Positions 25,983 through 35,215 of a DNA stretch of 64,000 nt are shown piece by piece. Below the pieces are notes generated by a model. The model was not told the origin of the DNA, made no database searches, and saw only the letters and a list, made by a program, of their open reading frames with translations. Each line of letters starts with the position of its first letter. Positions within the stretch are counted from its first letter, which is position 1. Made by a program: the position numbers and the translations under genes. Origin of the DNA: Bacteroidales bacterium UBA2287 (GTDB taxonomy: Bacteria; Bacteroidota; Bacteroidia; Bacteroidales; Tenuifilaceae); NCBI GenBank assembly GCA_002345675.1, contig DDWL01000036.1, positions 104,659 through 168,658 of the forward strand. The letters run 5' to 3'.

Positions 25983-26951
25983 TTATTGGGTCGAAAGATC
26001 AGTTTGCCTCTCGTTACTTAAAATATCCCTAACTGTTGCTTCGTATGCTCCAATGTTTTTGGCTTTTTTAATCTTCTTAAACCCTTTGTGAGGGTTCGAA
26101 AAGGAGGTTATAAAGTACTCCCAAAAGTGAAGCATTTTAGTTAAAATATGGCTCGATCCCGATAGGGCTTGAGAGTAGTCGCTAAAAAGGGTGTCGTGAA
26201 ATTTACTGAAAATATCAACTCTGTTTTCAGGGTAAATTGACGTGTTGTTTTTAATCATACCAGGAAGAAAAGGATCGGCAATAACACCTCGTCCAATTAA
26301 CCAATGATTAATGGTTGGAAACTGACTCGCCAGCTTATTAAAAACTGCTACCGACACAATGTCGCCATTGTAGTATACTTTGTGGCTTGTGTTGCTTAAA
26401 CAGCGCTCGAATGAGTTTAGGTCTAAACTGCCTTTGTAAAGCTGTTTCCCAATTCGTGGATGTATAGCAATGCATTTAACTGGGTATTCCTCTAATATTG
26501 GCAGAACTTGAAATATTTCTTCGCTGCTTGCGTATCCAAGTCGCATTTTAATTGATACGGTAATGTCCGATTCGGCAAAGACTCTATTGAGAATGCTATT
26601 AATTTTTTCGGGTTGGCAAATTAATCCCGAGCCCAAACCCCTATTTGTTACCATGGGATAGGGGCAGCCCAAATTCCAGTTCAACTCGTTATAGCCAATG
26701 CTCTGAACGTACTTTGCTGCAAATAGAAACTCATCGGCATTGTTGGCCATAACCTGGGGAACTAAATCTATTCCAATGTTGTTTTTGGGATTTAAGTCGC
26801 GTTCGTACGAAGATTTTATTTCTAGGGTTCCGTTAAAGCGAATGTATGGAGCGTAAAATGTATCGATTCCTCCAAAGTATTTGTTAAAGGCATTTCGAAA
26901 CCGAAAATCGGTAAACCCTTGAAGAGGTGAAGAAATAAGGGTAATGCTCAT
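25983..26951 (-). CDS. tRNA-dihydrouridine synthase
   Basis: A 322-residue FMN enzyme that reduces uridine in tRNA D-loops. It shows the TIM-barrel start ISSPLQGFTDFRFRNAF, VPQVMANNADEF, ELNWNLGCPYPMVTNRGLGSGLICQPE with the catalytic Cys in LGCPYPMV, the phosphate-binding VSIKMRLGY, CIAIHPRIGKQLYKG, VYYNGDIVS and WLIGRGVIADPFLPG. It is closest to the DusB/DusC type; the family does not let me decide which. It stands alone between TA locus 1 and an outer-membrane protein gene. The 178 bp between it and the broken toxin hold no gene that I recognise. Confidence 0.92.
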   Translation of the reverse strand: MSITLISSPLQGFTDFRFRNAFNKYFGGIDTFYAPYIRFNGTLEIKSSYERDLNPKNNIGIDLVPQVMANNADEFLFAAKYVQSIGYNELNWNLGCPYPMVTNRGLGSGLICQPEKINSILNRVFAESDITVSIKMRLGYASSEEIFQVLPILEEYPVKCIAIHPRIGKQLYKGSLDLNSFERCLSNTSHKVYYNGDIVSVAVFNKLASQFPTINHWLIGRGVIADPFLPGMIKNNTSIYPENRVDIFSKFHDTLFSDYSQALSGSSHILTKMLHFWEYFITSFSNPHKGFKKIKKAKNIGAYEATVRDILSNERQTDLSTQ

Positions 26952-27086
26952 TTTGCTTTTGTATACGGGTTAAAAATATGATAAACAATAAAACAACTAG
27001 TTATAAAAAAGTGCTTCTTTTATAAAAATGAAGTGTTTATAGCGTCGAAAGTTAATCGATATTAATTTTCAATTGCTAGTTTTGAA

Positions 27087-27094
27087 TATATTTG
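27087..27094 (+). promoter_or_regulatory. possible -7 element of the Omp85-type gene
   Basis: TATATTTG, matching TAnnTTTG, 32 nt before the start at 27127. A TTTTC at 27066-27070 could be a poor -33 box. Confidence 0.35.
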
Positions 27095-27126
27095 GGGAAA
27101 ATTACAAAAAAAACTACTAAACGTTT

Positions 27127-28437
27127 ATGAAAAAATCTTTACTATTAACGCTAATCTTAGCTATAAGCTTTGCTGCATTTAGCCAACCCGACACGGTTAA
27201 AGTAAATAAAAAAGAGGGTTGGAAATTCGGCATTGCTTTACCTGCTGTGGCTTACGATTCGGACCTTGGTTTTAAATATGGAGGATTAGTAAATTTTTAC
27301 GATTATGGCAAGCCAAGTTCGTACCCCAACTTTATTAAGTCGTTGTATTTAGAATGGTCTCGCACAACCAAAGGAAGTGGCATAAACAAGTTTATGTACG
27401 ACGACAAAAAACTTTTTAACACCAATTTGAGACTGATATCGGATGTTGGTTACTATATTGAACAAAACTTAGATTTTTACGGCTTCAATGGTTTTGAAAC
27501 TGGTATAAACCTCGATTATACAAATCAGGAAAGCAGCAGTTACCAATCACGAATGTACTACCGCCACGAGCGCAAAATGGTAAAGATTATTGGCGATATC
27601 CACATCCCAATTATGGATAACATGTTTAAAGCGGTAGTTGGGTACAGCTTATACTGGATGAAAATTAATTCGGTTGATATTAATAAACTAAATGAAGGCA
27701 AAAACCCTGCAGACCAATTACCTAACGTAACAGATGTGCCTGGGTTATACGAGCAATTTTTAAGCTATGGCGTAATTCCCGATAATCAGAAAAACGGAGG
27801 ATTTGTAAATCACTTTAAAGGCGGAATTATTTACGATACCCGAAACCTTGAAGCTTGTCCAACCAAGGGATTATGGACAGAAGCTTTAGTTTTATTTTCG
27901 CCCGATTTTGGAAGCCATACATCGTACACTCAGTTTTCGTTTACACACCGTCAGTATTTTACTATAGTTAAAAACAGGCTTTCGCTTGCATACAGAATGG
28001 TTTACCAAACAAAACTTACTGGCAAAATGCCTTTTTACATGCTGCCATTTTATCAAAACACACTTGAAGTTTACGACGGCTTTGGAGGTGCAAAAACAAT
28101 TCGTGGGATTTTGCGCAATAGGGTAGTTGGAGAAGGTGTTGCATTTGGAAATATAGAAGTAAGATGGAAATTTTTTCGCACAAAACTGTTTAAGCAAGAC
28201 TTGTACCTTGCGCTTAGCAGCTTTTTAGACGGTGGCATGGTAACCAAACGCTACAACTACTCGCAGTTGTCGGGTCCCACTGTTAATACTGGAACCGAGA
28301 AACTTCACCTTGGTTATGGCGGAGGTTTTAGAATTGCAATTAACGAAAATTCGATTATAGCAATTGATTACGGCATGGCTAATGATAAGCGCGATGGCAA
28401 TTCGGGAATATATATTGGATTAAACTGGTTGTTTTAA
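27127..28437 (+). CDS. Omp85/BamA-type outer-membrane barrel protein
   Basis: A 436-residue outer-membrane beta-barrel with a signal peptide (MKKSLLLTLILAISFAAFSQ). The body has alternating strands and the D15/Omp85 C-terminal signature: GGIIYDTRNLEACPTKGLW, then YDGFGGAKTIRGILRNRVVGEG with the conserved RG of the lid loop, FGNIEVRWKF, and the end IYIGLNWLF with a terminal Phe. No POTRA domains precede the barrel, so it is a short barrel-only member rather than BamA. Its cargo is unknown. It converges on galK across a CACAAAG-type repeat. Confidence 0.82.
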   Translation: MKKSLLLTLILAISFAAFSQPDTVKVNKKEGWKFGIALPAVAYDSDLGFKYGGLVNFYDYGKPSSYPNFIKSLYLEWSRTTKGSGINKFMYDDKKLFNTNLRLISDVGYYIEQNLDFYGFNGFETGINLDYTNQESSSYQSRMYYRHERKMVKIIGDIHIPIMDNMFKAVVGYSLYWMKINSVDINKLNEGKNPADQLPNVTDVPGLYEQFLSYGVIPDNQKNGGFVNHFKGGIIYDTRNLEACPTKGLWTEALVLFSPDFGSHTSYTQFSFTHRQYFTIVKNRLSLAYRMVYQTKLTGKMPFYMLPFYQNTLEVYDGFGGAKTIRGILRNRVVGEGVAFGNIEVRWKFFRTKLFKQDLYLALSSFLDGGMVTKRYNYSQLSGPTVNTGTEKLHLGYGGGFRIAINENSIIAIDYGMANDKRDGNSGIYIGLNWLF

Positions 28438-28463
28438 AATCAATGTGCGCTGTTTCAAATACC

Positions 28464-28593
28464 TAACCACAAAGGGCACTAAGACTTCACTCTAAGTACG
28501 CAAAGAACTGCATTGTTTTTTTTAGACTTTGTGGCTCTTTGCGTTTTCTTTGTGGTCTTTGTGGTTAATCTTTCATTTAACCAGCCTCTTTTT
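28464..28593. repeat. CACAAAG foldback repeat, copy 1
   Basis: An imperfect inverted repeat in the convergent gap between the barrel gene and galK. The left arm starts CTAACCACAAAGGGCACTAAG and the right arm ends CTTTGTGGTTAATC. Its right arm, read on the minus strand, is close to the left arm of the copy at 48027, including AGATTAACCACAAAGACCAC. The end AGCCTCTTTT matches the GAGGCT terminus of the other two copies. It can fold as a long hairpin and may terminate both genes. Confidence 0.8.
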
Positions 28594-28597
28594 CTGA

Positions 28598-29761
28598 TTA
28601 CACTCTACTTGCACCATTAGCGCTTGTTACAACATAAAACTCAGCATTTAGGTTGGTTTTGCTTTTATACTCGCTCTTCACATTGTTAATAAAAGCGTCA
28701 ATATAATCTGTACTTATTAAAGTTATAGTACAGCCTCCAAAACCAGCACCTGTCATTCTTGAGCCCAAAACGCCTTTTTGCTTTACCTGAATTTCCTGTA
28801 GCGTATCCAGTTCAAAGCCTGTAACTTCATAGTAGTTCTTTAACGACATGTGCGATTGGTTTAGCAGCTCTCCTAATTCAATAATATTTCCATTCTTAAG
28901 CAATTCAGCTGCTTTTATTGTCCTATTGTTTTCGGAAACAACGTGCTTCACTCGCCGCTTAATTGTTTCGTCTGCAATTAGTTTGTCAATTTTACTAAAA
29001 TCTAATTCGGTTAGCTGGCAAAGATGTTCAACGTTTAACCCTTTTTGAATTTGCTTTAGTCCAAGCCTGCACTCCTCTAATCTTTCGTTGTACTTCGACT
29101 CCGTTAACTTCCTTTCTTTCATCGAGTTTGTTATTACAAACTGGTAAGAACCCAAATCTAAAGGAATATGTTCGAATTGTAAATTTGACGTGTTAAGTAA
29201 AATGGCGTTCCCCTTTTTGCCCATACCAATTATAAATTGGTCCATAATGCCGCATTTCAGCTTCATGTACTCGTTCTCGGCCTTTTGTGCAAGTTTTACG
29301 AGGTCGATACTTTGCATGCTAAAGTCAAACATGTGGTTAAGCATTACGGCTGTAGCAAGTTCTACCGAAGCCGACGACGACAAGCCAGTGCCATGGGGCA
29401 AGTTGCCAAAAATATAAATATTTAACCCCTTGTCAATTTTATGACCATTCTCCTTTAGCATAGCCATTACCCCCTTGGGGTAGTTTGCCCAAGCGTGTTC
29501 TGTCTTGAAACTTAGGTCGTTAAAGTCTATAGTTATTTCCTCGTTAAAGTTTTCCGAGTAGAACACTATTTTAGTGTCGGCACGAAACGAAGCTGCTATA
29601 TAAGTTCCGAGGTTAATGTTGGCGGGTAAAACAAGCCCTCCGTTGTAATCGATATGCTCGCCAATTATATTAATACGGCCAGGGGCAAAGTACACACTTG
29701 GCGCATTGCCACTACAAAATTTCGATAAAAACTTGGCAATTAAAATGTCCTTCATCAACAA
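28598..29761 (-). CDS. galK: galactokinase
   Basis: Phosphorylates galactose to galactose-1-phosphate with ATP, the first step of the Leloir pathway. It is a 387-residue GHMP kinase with the galactokinase signature GRINIIGEHIDYNGGLVLP, the ATP-binding LPHGTGLSSSASVELATAV, the catalytic-Asp segment KCGIMDQFIIGMGK and the C-terminal GSRMTGAGFGGCTITLI. It is the last gene of a minus-strand run after GH36, a GT-like protein and a GPH transporter, a logical order for taking up and phosphorylating galactose from alpha-galactosides. galT and galE are not in the window. Confidence 0.96.
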   Translation of the reverse strand: MLMKDILIAKFLSKFCSGNAPSVYFAPGRINIIGEHIDYNGGLVLPANINLGTYIAASFRADTKIVFYSENFNEEITIDFNDLSFKTEHAWANYPKGVMAMLKENGHKIDKGLNIYIFGNLPHGTGLSSSASVELATAVMLNHMFDFSMQSIDLVKLAQKAENEYMKLKCGIMDQFIIGMGKKGNAILLNTSNLQFEHIPLDLGSYQFVITNSMKERKLTESKYNERLEECRLGLKQIQKGLNVEHLCQLTELDFSKIDKLIADETIKRRVKHVVSENNRTIKAAELLKNGNIIELGELLNQSHMSLKNYYEVTGFELDTLQEIQVKQKGVLGSRMTGAGFGGCTITLISTDYIDAFINNVKSEYKSKTNLNAEFYVVTSANGASRV

Positions 29762-29777
29762 AAAACTAAATAATTTT

Positions 29778-31157
29778 TTACGATTTTTTTCCCTCGGTAT
29801 TTTTACTTTTTAAAGCATCGAGAACATACTTTTCGCGATAGAAAACAAAGAAAACCAAACCTATAATACAGAAAAATCCAGCGGCAGGACCGGTTAGCCG
29901 TATACCTAAGTCGTTTCCAAGGTCTTTACCTAAAAGAAGCAACGAGCTAAATACGAGCATCGCCAGCATCTGTCCAATTTTGCTCATAAAAGTTCGCGCA
30001 CCAAAAAACATAGCCTCGCGCTTGCTGCCGGTTCTAATGGCATCGCTGTCGGCAATATCGGCAATAATTGCATTGGGTAATATTCCAAATATTGCTAAAG
30101 CTATGGCGGTCAGTACTGCCAGAATCATTGCCTGTACATGTGTTGACATTGGCATAAATTCTTTTCCTAAAACAGAAATGTAGAAATACATTACCGAGAA
30201 TGTAATGAAGGCGAAAATCATCATTTTCTTTTTTCCTGCTTTTTTTGCAAGAATATTAACAAACGGATAGAATACAAACGAGAAGGCAAATACCATTATG
30301 TTGTAAAACGAGACCTTTTCCTCGGGCATTCTTAACAGAATAGTTACGTAGTATATTAATCCGGTCATTAGTATTGTTAGTGCAAGCCAGTAAGCCAGGT
30401 CGGAAATTATAAAAACTTTGAAATCTCTATTCTGAAATGTTTTTTTCATCGATTCAACCACGTTTTCTTTTGATGGTTTGCCCGACGAGTACTTTCGTTC
30501 ATTAATTGTAAATACAGGTACAAACATTAGCACCATGGCCAAAATAGCCATGCCAAGCACTACGTATTGCACCGCTAAAACCTTAACAATTCCTGCGCCT
30601 ATAAGCATATTCCAAATTGCGGGTGCGCCAAAAGCGATGCCAGTTCCAATAAAAAATGTTACCGAAATGGCTGTAGCCAAGTTTAGTTTCATTTCGGAAC
30701 TGTAGCCTAATTCCGAAATAAGGGTCATGTAAGGCGTTACGTAAATAGTGTAAAAAACGTAAAAGCCTGCCAAAGCTAAAACAAGCCAAATTATATTACC
30801 AGCATGGCTTGTAAATGGCGACCAAAAAACCAGAACTGTAAAAACGGCCAATGGTAAAGCGCCCTTTTTCATAAAAGAGATTCTGCGTCCGAGTTTCGAA
30901 GTCGACCTGTCACTCATTGCAGCAACTAAGGGGTCGGTTACGGCATCTAACAATCGCCCTCCCATGGTAATAAGGCCTATTACAGTGAGGAACCCGAGTA
31001 TTTTTCCCTGCGGAATAAGCTCTGGCAGTCCAGCTTCGGCTGGCGGAAGGTAAAACCAAACCAAATAGGTATTTATAAGTCCCATTAAAATAGACCAGCC
31101 TAATTGTCCTATTGAATATAGGATTATATGCTTAAACCTAATTTTTTCTGTTAACAT
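29778..31157 (-). CDS. GPH-family sugar:cation symporter (MFS)
   Basis: A 459-residue inner-membrane transporter with about 12 transmembrane helices, of the glycoside-pentoside-hexuronide (MelB-like) family. Family features are the first loop GGRLLDAVTDPLVAAMSDRSTSKLGRRISFM, containing the cation-site Asp residues, and the later IIADIADSDAIRTGSKREAMFFGARTFMSKIG. It lies 16 bp before galK and 24 bp after the GT-like gene. In this setting it probably imports galactose or a galactoside together with Na+ or H+. Confidence 0.9.
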   Translation of the reverse strand: MLTEKIRFKHIILYSIGQLGWSILMGLINTYLVWFYLPPAEAGLPELIPQGKILGFLTVIGLITMGGRLLDAVTDPLVAAMSDRSTSKLGRRISFMKKGALPLAVFTVLVFWSPFTSHAGNIIWLVLALAGFYVFYTIYVTPYMTLISELGYSSEMKLNLATAISVTFFIGTGIAFGAPAIWNMLIGAGIVKVLAVQYVVLGMAILAMVLMFVPVFTINERKYSSGKPSKENVVESMKKTFQNRDFKVFIISDLAYWLALTILMTGLIYYVTILLRMPEEKVSFYNIMVFAFSFVFYPFVNILAKKAGKKKMMIFAFITFSVMYFYISVLGKEFMPMSTHVQAMILAVLTAIALAIFGILPNAIIADIADSDAIRTGSKREAMFFGARTFMSKIGQMLAMLVFSSLLLLGKDLGNDLGIRLTGPAAGFFCIIGLVFFVFYREKYVLDALKSKNTEGKKS

Positions 31158-31181
31158 ATACTTGCAAGTTTATATTGATAA

Positions 31182-32630
31182 TTAAACGTTAAATGCCAAT
31201 TTTACTGCATTGTAGGCTCCGTTATAAATTCCAATTTTGTAATTATCCAAAATGTGCTTATTCATCAAATTCAATATATCTTTTTCTTCAATCATTAATT
31301 TTAGCATTTGAAAAGCGTAATCGGTTTTATCGCACTCAATGGTTCCGTCGCCCAATTCCGAACTTCTAATTGCGCCCCAAGCTTCGTGCCCGCCAACTCG
31401 TTTAATTAACAGTTTAGGAACTGGATAGAACGACAACTCGCTTGGCTTTGTAATAAGAATATCAGCGGGTCGAATTAGTAAATTTGTAGTGTAAACCGCT
31501 TCGAAAATATCGTCGTTTTGAAAAAGGTGAACTCCCTCAACATCGCCATCGATTGCCTTTTCGGCTACTTGCTTGGTTTTTTCCCACTCGTTAATGTAGG
31601 TTGTACAAGTATTTTTTAACCACGAACTTTTTTCGAGTACATAGTTCAGAAATTTTTTGTGATCGCCTACATTAATAAACAGAACAACTTTTTTATTTTG
31701 AATGTAAGGTGCAAGGAATTCAATAAAATCGACAGTTAGTTTTTGCTGAGCACCGGCACCGCCTACAGTTAGCAATAGCCTAAGGGGCTTGTTGCCATTT
31801 AACCGCTGCAACCGTTTTTCGGTATCGACCTCGAGATTATGAACAAATTCGTGGTCGATAAAATGACCCGTTTCAACAATGTCGATGGATGGCATAGGAT
31901 TAAGAATGTTTTTTGCCATTCCGTGTAAAGTTCTGTATCCAAGGTAAGTCGAAAAGCCTTGAATTGCATGAACTGCACCTTCGGAAAGGTGCAAGCCCAT
32001 TTGCCAGTTGTCGGGCACAATGTTAACCACTTTTTTAAAACCGGCATGCACTGCTGCTTGCGCAGGCCATACGTGTGTGGCAATATACGGTATGTCTTTT
32101 GGTAAGTTTTTATGGAAGCCAGCCATTAGCTCAGTCATTTTTTGATCTTTAGAATTGTACGTTAACTTTCTAAAGCCTTGGGAATTTAAAGGTTCCCAGT
32201 AGTACTTGTTAAACAGTGTGCTTTTTTGCGACAATCGCGATCCCAGCGAGTACAAACCGTTCATGTGTTTAACAATTTTTGTGGTAGTCGACTGTGGAAA
32301 TGCATTCAGGTCTAACCACAAAGGTTTGTAACCAAGAGCGTTTGCGCACGATGCCAGCGCAATTGATATTCGGTAATGCCCATAACCCATTCGTATATTA
32401 CCAACTATTACGTTTTTGTTTGTTGGCAGCTCGGTAGGGGTTTCCGAAAGTTTAATATCATCAACATTCACAAACTCGTTTAATGTTTTGTTGGGTTGCG
32501 TAGTAAAATGATAATCAACGCTTGAGTCGTCGCCAAACTTCTTTATAAAACTACTCTTCCTACGTAAACCCGTTTTGTAAACCGAATGGGCGATTTCATT
32601 TTTAAACACACTCTTACTTAAATCTTTCAT
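31182..32630 (-). CDS. GT-B-like protein in the galactoside operon
   Basis: A 482-residue protein without a signal peptide or membrane helices. It has features of GT-B enzymes of the MurG/monogalactosyl-diacylglycerol synthase kind: IVGNIRMGYGHYRISIALAS (a GxGHxR-type N-terminal loop, about 75-92), LLLTVGGAGAQQKLTVDFIEFL (start of the C-terminal domain), LFQNDDIFEAVYTTN, and RPADILITKPSELSFYPVPKLLIKRVGGHEAWGAIRS, which resembles the donor-site region. I know of no assigned function. It overlaps the GH36 gene by 17 bases, so it is co-translated with alpha-galactosidase. A role as glycosyltransferase or phosphorylase in galactoside metabolism is inference. Confidence 0.65.
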   Translation of the reverse strand: MKDLSKSVFKNEIAHSVYKTGLRRKSSFIKKFGDDSSVDYHFTTQPNKTLNEFVNVDDIKLSETPTELPTNKNVIVGNIRMGYGHYRISIALASCANALGYKPLWLDLNAFPQSTTTKIVKHMNGLYSLGSRLSQKSTLFNKYYWEPLNSQGFRKLTYNSKDQKMTELMAGFHKNLPKDIPYIATHVWPAQAAVHAGFKKVVNIVPDNWQMGLHLSEGAVHAIQGFSTYLGYRTLHGMAKNILNPMPSIDIVETGHFIDHEFVHNLEVDTEKRLQRLNGNKPLRLLLTVGGAGAQQKLTVDFIEFLAPYIQNKKVVLFINVGDHKKFLNYVLEKSSWLKNTCTTYINEWEKTKQVAEKAIDGDVEGVHLFQNDDIFEAVYTTNLLIRPADILITKPSELSFYPVPKLLIKRVGGHEAWGAIRSSELGDGTIECDKTDYAFQMLKLMIEEKDILNLMNKHILDNYKIGIYNGAYNAVKLAFNV

Positions 32631-34356
32631 AAACTAAAGTTTCAAAGGGTTTTATGATTTTAATGTTTTTATAATCAGTTTCGAGGTTAAATATATTTAA
32701 TAATTTCAACTCTCCAATTTCAATCTTTGCTGTTTTATGCGACAGGTTGGAAAGGCCTGTAAAGTGCTTCCCTTTTACACAAAAGTGATACTCGAATAAA
32801 TCGTCGGTTTCGGAAAAACTTAATACCTGAGCACTATGGAAAAATTCGATATTTTTGAGTAGATCTGTCTGCCAGCTTTTGTACTTTTTAATATTGTCGG
32901 ATGTAAAAACCAAACTTCCAAATATGTTATTAATAAGAAAAATAGTAATTTTCTGATCTTTGCTCAAATCAATATTTTCATCACGAAGCAAAAACACATC
33001 GGGGTCGTTAATGAAGCCCGTTTTGTCGAAACAACTTCGATATATTGTGTTTTTTAATGTGTTATATGTCGACACCCTTTCCCGGTGCAAGTGCTTTTCA
33101 AAGAATTTACCGTTCCAATCCAGTCCTATATCAGGGCCAACTCTGCAGTATTCAACCCTATTAAATGCTTGGCTTAATGGTACACCGCAGCCAAGAATTT
33201 TCTTACCGCCTGTTATTTCACGCAAAAAATCCATTGCTTCGACCATAACCATTGCTCTCGACTTTCCGTGTTGTGGAATAATGCTTACAGCATATAAAAA
33301 ATCGAGCTTAACCATGTCGAAATTCCACTGATTTAGCACGGTGTCGAAAACCATTTCTAAATATTGCCTAAACTCTTGATTGTAAAAATCTAAAACGTAA
33401 AAACCGCCCCAGTTCCCTCCGCCTTCAACTCTTTTGTTGTTTTTATCCATGAGTATCCATTCGGGGTGAATTTTAACTATGGTAGAGTTTTTTTGCGCAG
33501 CAAATGGAGCAAGCCAAAGCCCGGCTTCGTAACCGCATTGGTGAATTTCGTTAACAATACCGTGCAAGCCGTTTGGAAACTTTTCGCAGTCAATATTTAG
33601 CCAATCGCCAACATGTGTTTGAAAACCATCATCAATTTGAAAAATACTATTCTTTGGAAAAATATTTTTAAACGACTCAAGATTCTCGATTATAATGTTT
33701 TCGTTAATGTTTTGGTAGTAATTATACCAGCTTGTCCAACCGAGTTTTGGTTGAACATTGGTGTTTTTACCTATTTTATTAAAGTAATCAACACAGGAAT
33801 TTCTATTTCCTTTTATAATGCAAATGTTTAAAAGGGTTGTTTTTGACTTAATAATTGTGCCAGTGCAATCGATATGAAAATAAACCCTTGAGTCGGGTTT
33901 TGAAAAAACAAAAATTGTATGGAAACTATCGTCATTTTCAGAAATATAGAATTCGTAATCTTCTTTATTTCTTATGTACGAGCCCGAATACCCGTAAAAT
34001 TGGGACTGCTTTAATTTCCTTCGGAAAATATTATAGTCGCCGTATTGGCTAAATTTAAAAATAGGATTAAGGATTTTTGCCATTAAAGGCAGCTGAATCA
34101 TTTTTTGGTGAAGGCTGTATTCCTTCGACTCAGTCCACGACTGGTAGCCATTTGCGAAAAATTTTTCATTGGTAAATTTCCGTTCAATCCAACCTGTAAA
34201 ACTCAGTAATTCAATTTCAGAATAGGGGGTTATGTCAAGCGTTATTCTTTCGCTATTTGTTTTTATCTGAATATCGAAATGCTTATTCGCAAACGACTCG
34301 GTGAAGTTAATAGTATGCTTAGTTTTTTCAACTAAGTAGCTAATTAAAAAGTTCAT
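32614..34356 (-). CDS. alpha-galactosidase, GH36 family
   Basis: Hydrolyses terminal alpha-galactosyl residues, as in melibiose or raffinose. It has 580 residues and no signal peptide, so cytoplasmic. The catalytic barrel includes IFQIDDGFQTHVGDW, YEAGLWLAPFAAQ and the nucleophile Asp in FDMVKLDFLYA. The region VPLSQAFNRVEYCRVGPDIGLDW holds the likely acid/base Asp. The ATG at 34356 (MNFLISYLV) is preferred over the TTG nine bases upstream. It is the first gene of the operon; the 640-bp region upstream holds no regulator that I can see. It overlaps the next gene by 17 bases. Confidence 0.88.
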   Translation of the reverse strand: MNFLISYLVEKTKHTINFTESFANKHFDIQIKTNSERITLDITPYSEIELLSFTGWIERKFTNEKFFANGYQSWTESKEYSLHQKMIQLPLMAKILNPIFKFSQYGDYNIFRRKLKQSQFYGYSGSYIRNKEDYEFYISENDDSFHTIFVFSKPDSRVYFHIDCTGTIIKSKTTLLNICIIKGNRNSCVDYFNKIGKNTNVQPKLGWTSWYNYYQNINENIIIENLESFKNIFPKNSIFQIDDGFQTHVGDWLNIDCEKFPNGLHGIVNEIHQCGYEAGLWLAPFAAQKNSTIVKIHPEWILMDKNNKRVEGGGNWGGFYVLDFYNQEFRQYLEMVFDTVLNQWNFDMVKLDFLYAVSIIPQHGKSRAMVMVEAMDFLREITGGKKILGCGVPLSQAFNRVEYCRVGPDIGLDWNGKFFEKHLHRERVSTYNTLKNTIYRSCFDKTGFINDPDVFLLRDENIDLSKDQKITIFLINNIFGSLVFTSDNIKKYKSWQTDLLKNIEFFHSAQVLSFSETDDLFEYHFCVKGKHFTGLSNLSHKTAKIEIGELKLLNIFNLETDYKNIKIIKPFETLVYERFK

Positions 34357-34696
34357 AGGTAGCAATAATTACGTTTAAGCAATAAATGTAATAATAGAAT
34401 CTTAAATATTTAAAATTAATAGTTCGCTAAATTTTCATTTCACGCAGATCCAGATAAATATCGGGAGCAAAGACGCATTTACTTGATTATTAGAACAATA
34501 ACTACACACACAATCGTTACACAAAACCCTAACAATCAGACGAATAAAATATTTAACAAACTATTTTAAAATGCTACAAACATATTATTTATCCTGTTGA
34601 AAATTCGGTAATTTTATCGCAGTATTTGCTCTTGCCATATATTCCATTTGTTAAATGGTTAAAGTTGTGGTCATTTGTATGCAATCCCATTTTGCC

Positions 34697-34785
34697 TAAA
34701 GTAAAAAAAGCATCAACTCCTAAAAGTTGATGCTTTTTTTGTAGTTGTAAAACCTACTGGAAGTTAACGATTGAAAACCATTTAG
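34697..34785. repeat. repeat R1 copy B with orphan terminator hairpin
   Basis: A 16-bp stem at 34703-34718 and 34725-34740, loop CCTAAA, is followed by the R1 core at 34749-34785. The whole 89 bp align with 25036-25121, starting TAAAGTAAAAAAAGCATCAAC in both. In copy A the hairpin terminates the vWA gene. Here the preceding gene runs the other way, so the hairpin has no transcript to end and was probably brought along by duplication. Confidence 0.85.
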
Positions 34786-34889
34786 ATTAGAACGCCGAAT
34801 ATTGTACCATTCGGACAGTATAGGGATAATAAGTTTTTTTTTTCATTTTTCTGCGAAACACTGCTTTTTATTTACAGAACATCATTTGC

Positions 34890-34897
34890 TATATTTG
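34890..34897 (+). promoter_or_regulatory. possible -7 element of TA locus 2
   Basis: TATATTTG, the same octamer as in the TA locus 1 promoter, about 100 nt before the antitoxin start. The -33 region has only T-rich sequence (GCTTTTTATTT). Confidence 0.4.
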
Positions 34898-34996
34898 CGT
34901 TAATAAAAAACGACCCTAAGTCGAGGCGTTTAAAACTTACAGATAGCTATATACATAGATATACAAACCCGTTGTTTGCCTCAAAATAATAGGATT

Positions 34997-35215
34997 ATGA
35001 AACAAATAGTACTAAATGTGCCAGACAACAAATACCCGTTCTTTATGGAACTTGTAAAGAGCCTTGGCTTTGTTAAGGTGTCGGAGGAATTAAAGTTAGA
35101 CAAGAAGCAGAAAGAGTTTGTGGAAGGAACTAAAACTTCGCTAAAACAGGTAGAACAGCACTTAAAAGGGGAGATTAAGTTAAAAACAGCTGGCCAGTTG
35201 TTCAATGAACTTTAA
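34997..35215 (+). CDS. antitoxin (TA locus 2)
   Basis: A 72-residue protein from the ATG at 34997 (MKQIVLNVPDNKYPFFMELVKSLGFVKV); an earlier in-frame start at 34976 is unlikely. It has a short N-terminal strand-helix dimerisation part, then a charged helical tail (QKEFVEGTKTSLKQVEQHLKGEIKLKTAGQLFNEL) typical of RelB-like antitoxins. The toxin frame begins inside its last codons (ATG at 35205), the usual overlap. It is intact, while its toxin carries two stops. The family is common in Bacteroidota TA pairs. Confidence 0.8.
   Translation: MKQIVLNVPDNKYPFFMELVKSLGFVKVSEELKLDKKQKEFVEGTKTSLKQVEQHLKGEIKLKTAGQLFNEL

Larger units (their letters stand above)
34357..34996. other. 640-bp intergenic region between galactoside operon and TA locus 2
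   Basis: AT-rich, with no convincing gene. It must hold the promoter of the minus-strand galactoside operon. Within it are a degenerate CACGCAGATCCAGATAAATATCGGG stretch near 34441-34465, a relic related to CCCGATA palindromes, and repeat R1 copy B with its hairpin (34697-34785). The rest shows nothing that I can name. Confidence 0.5.
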
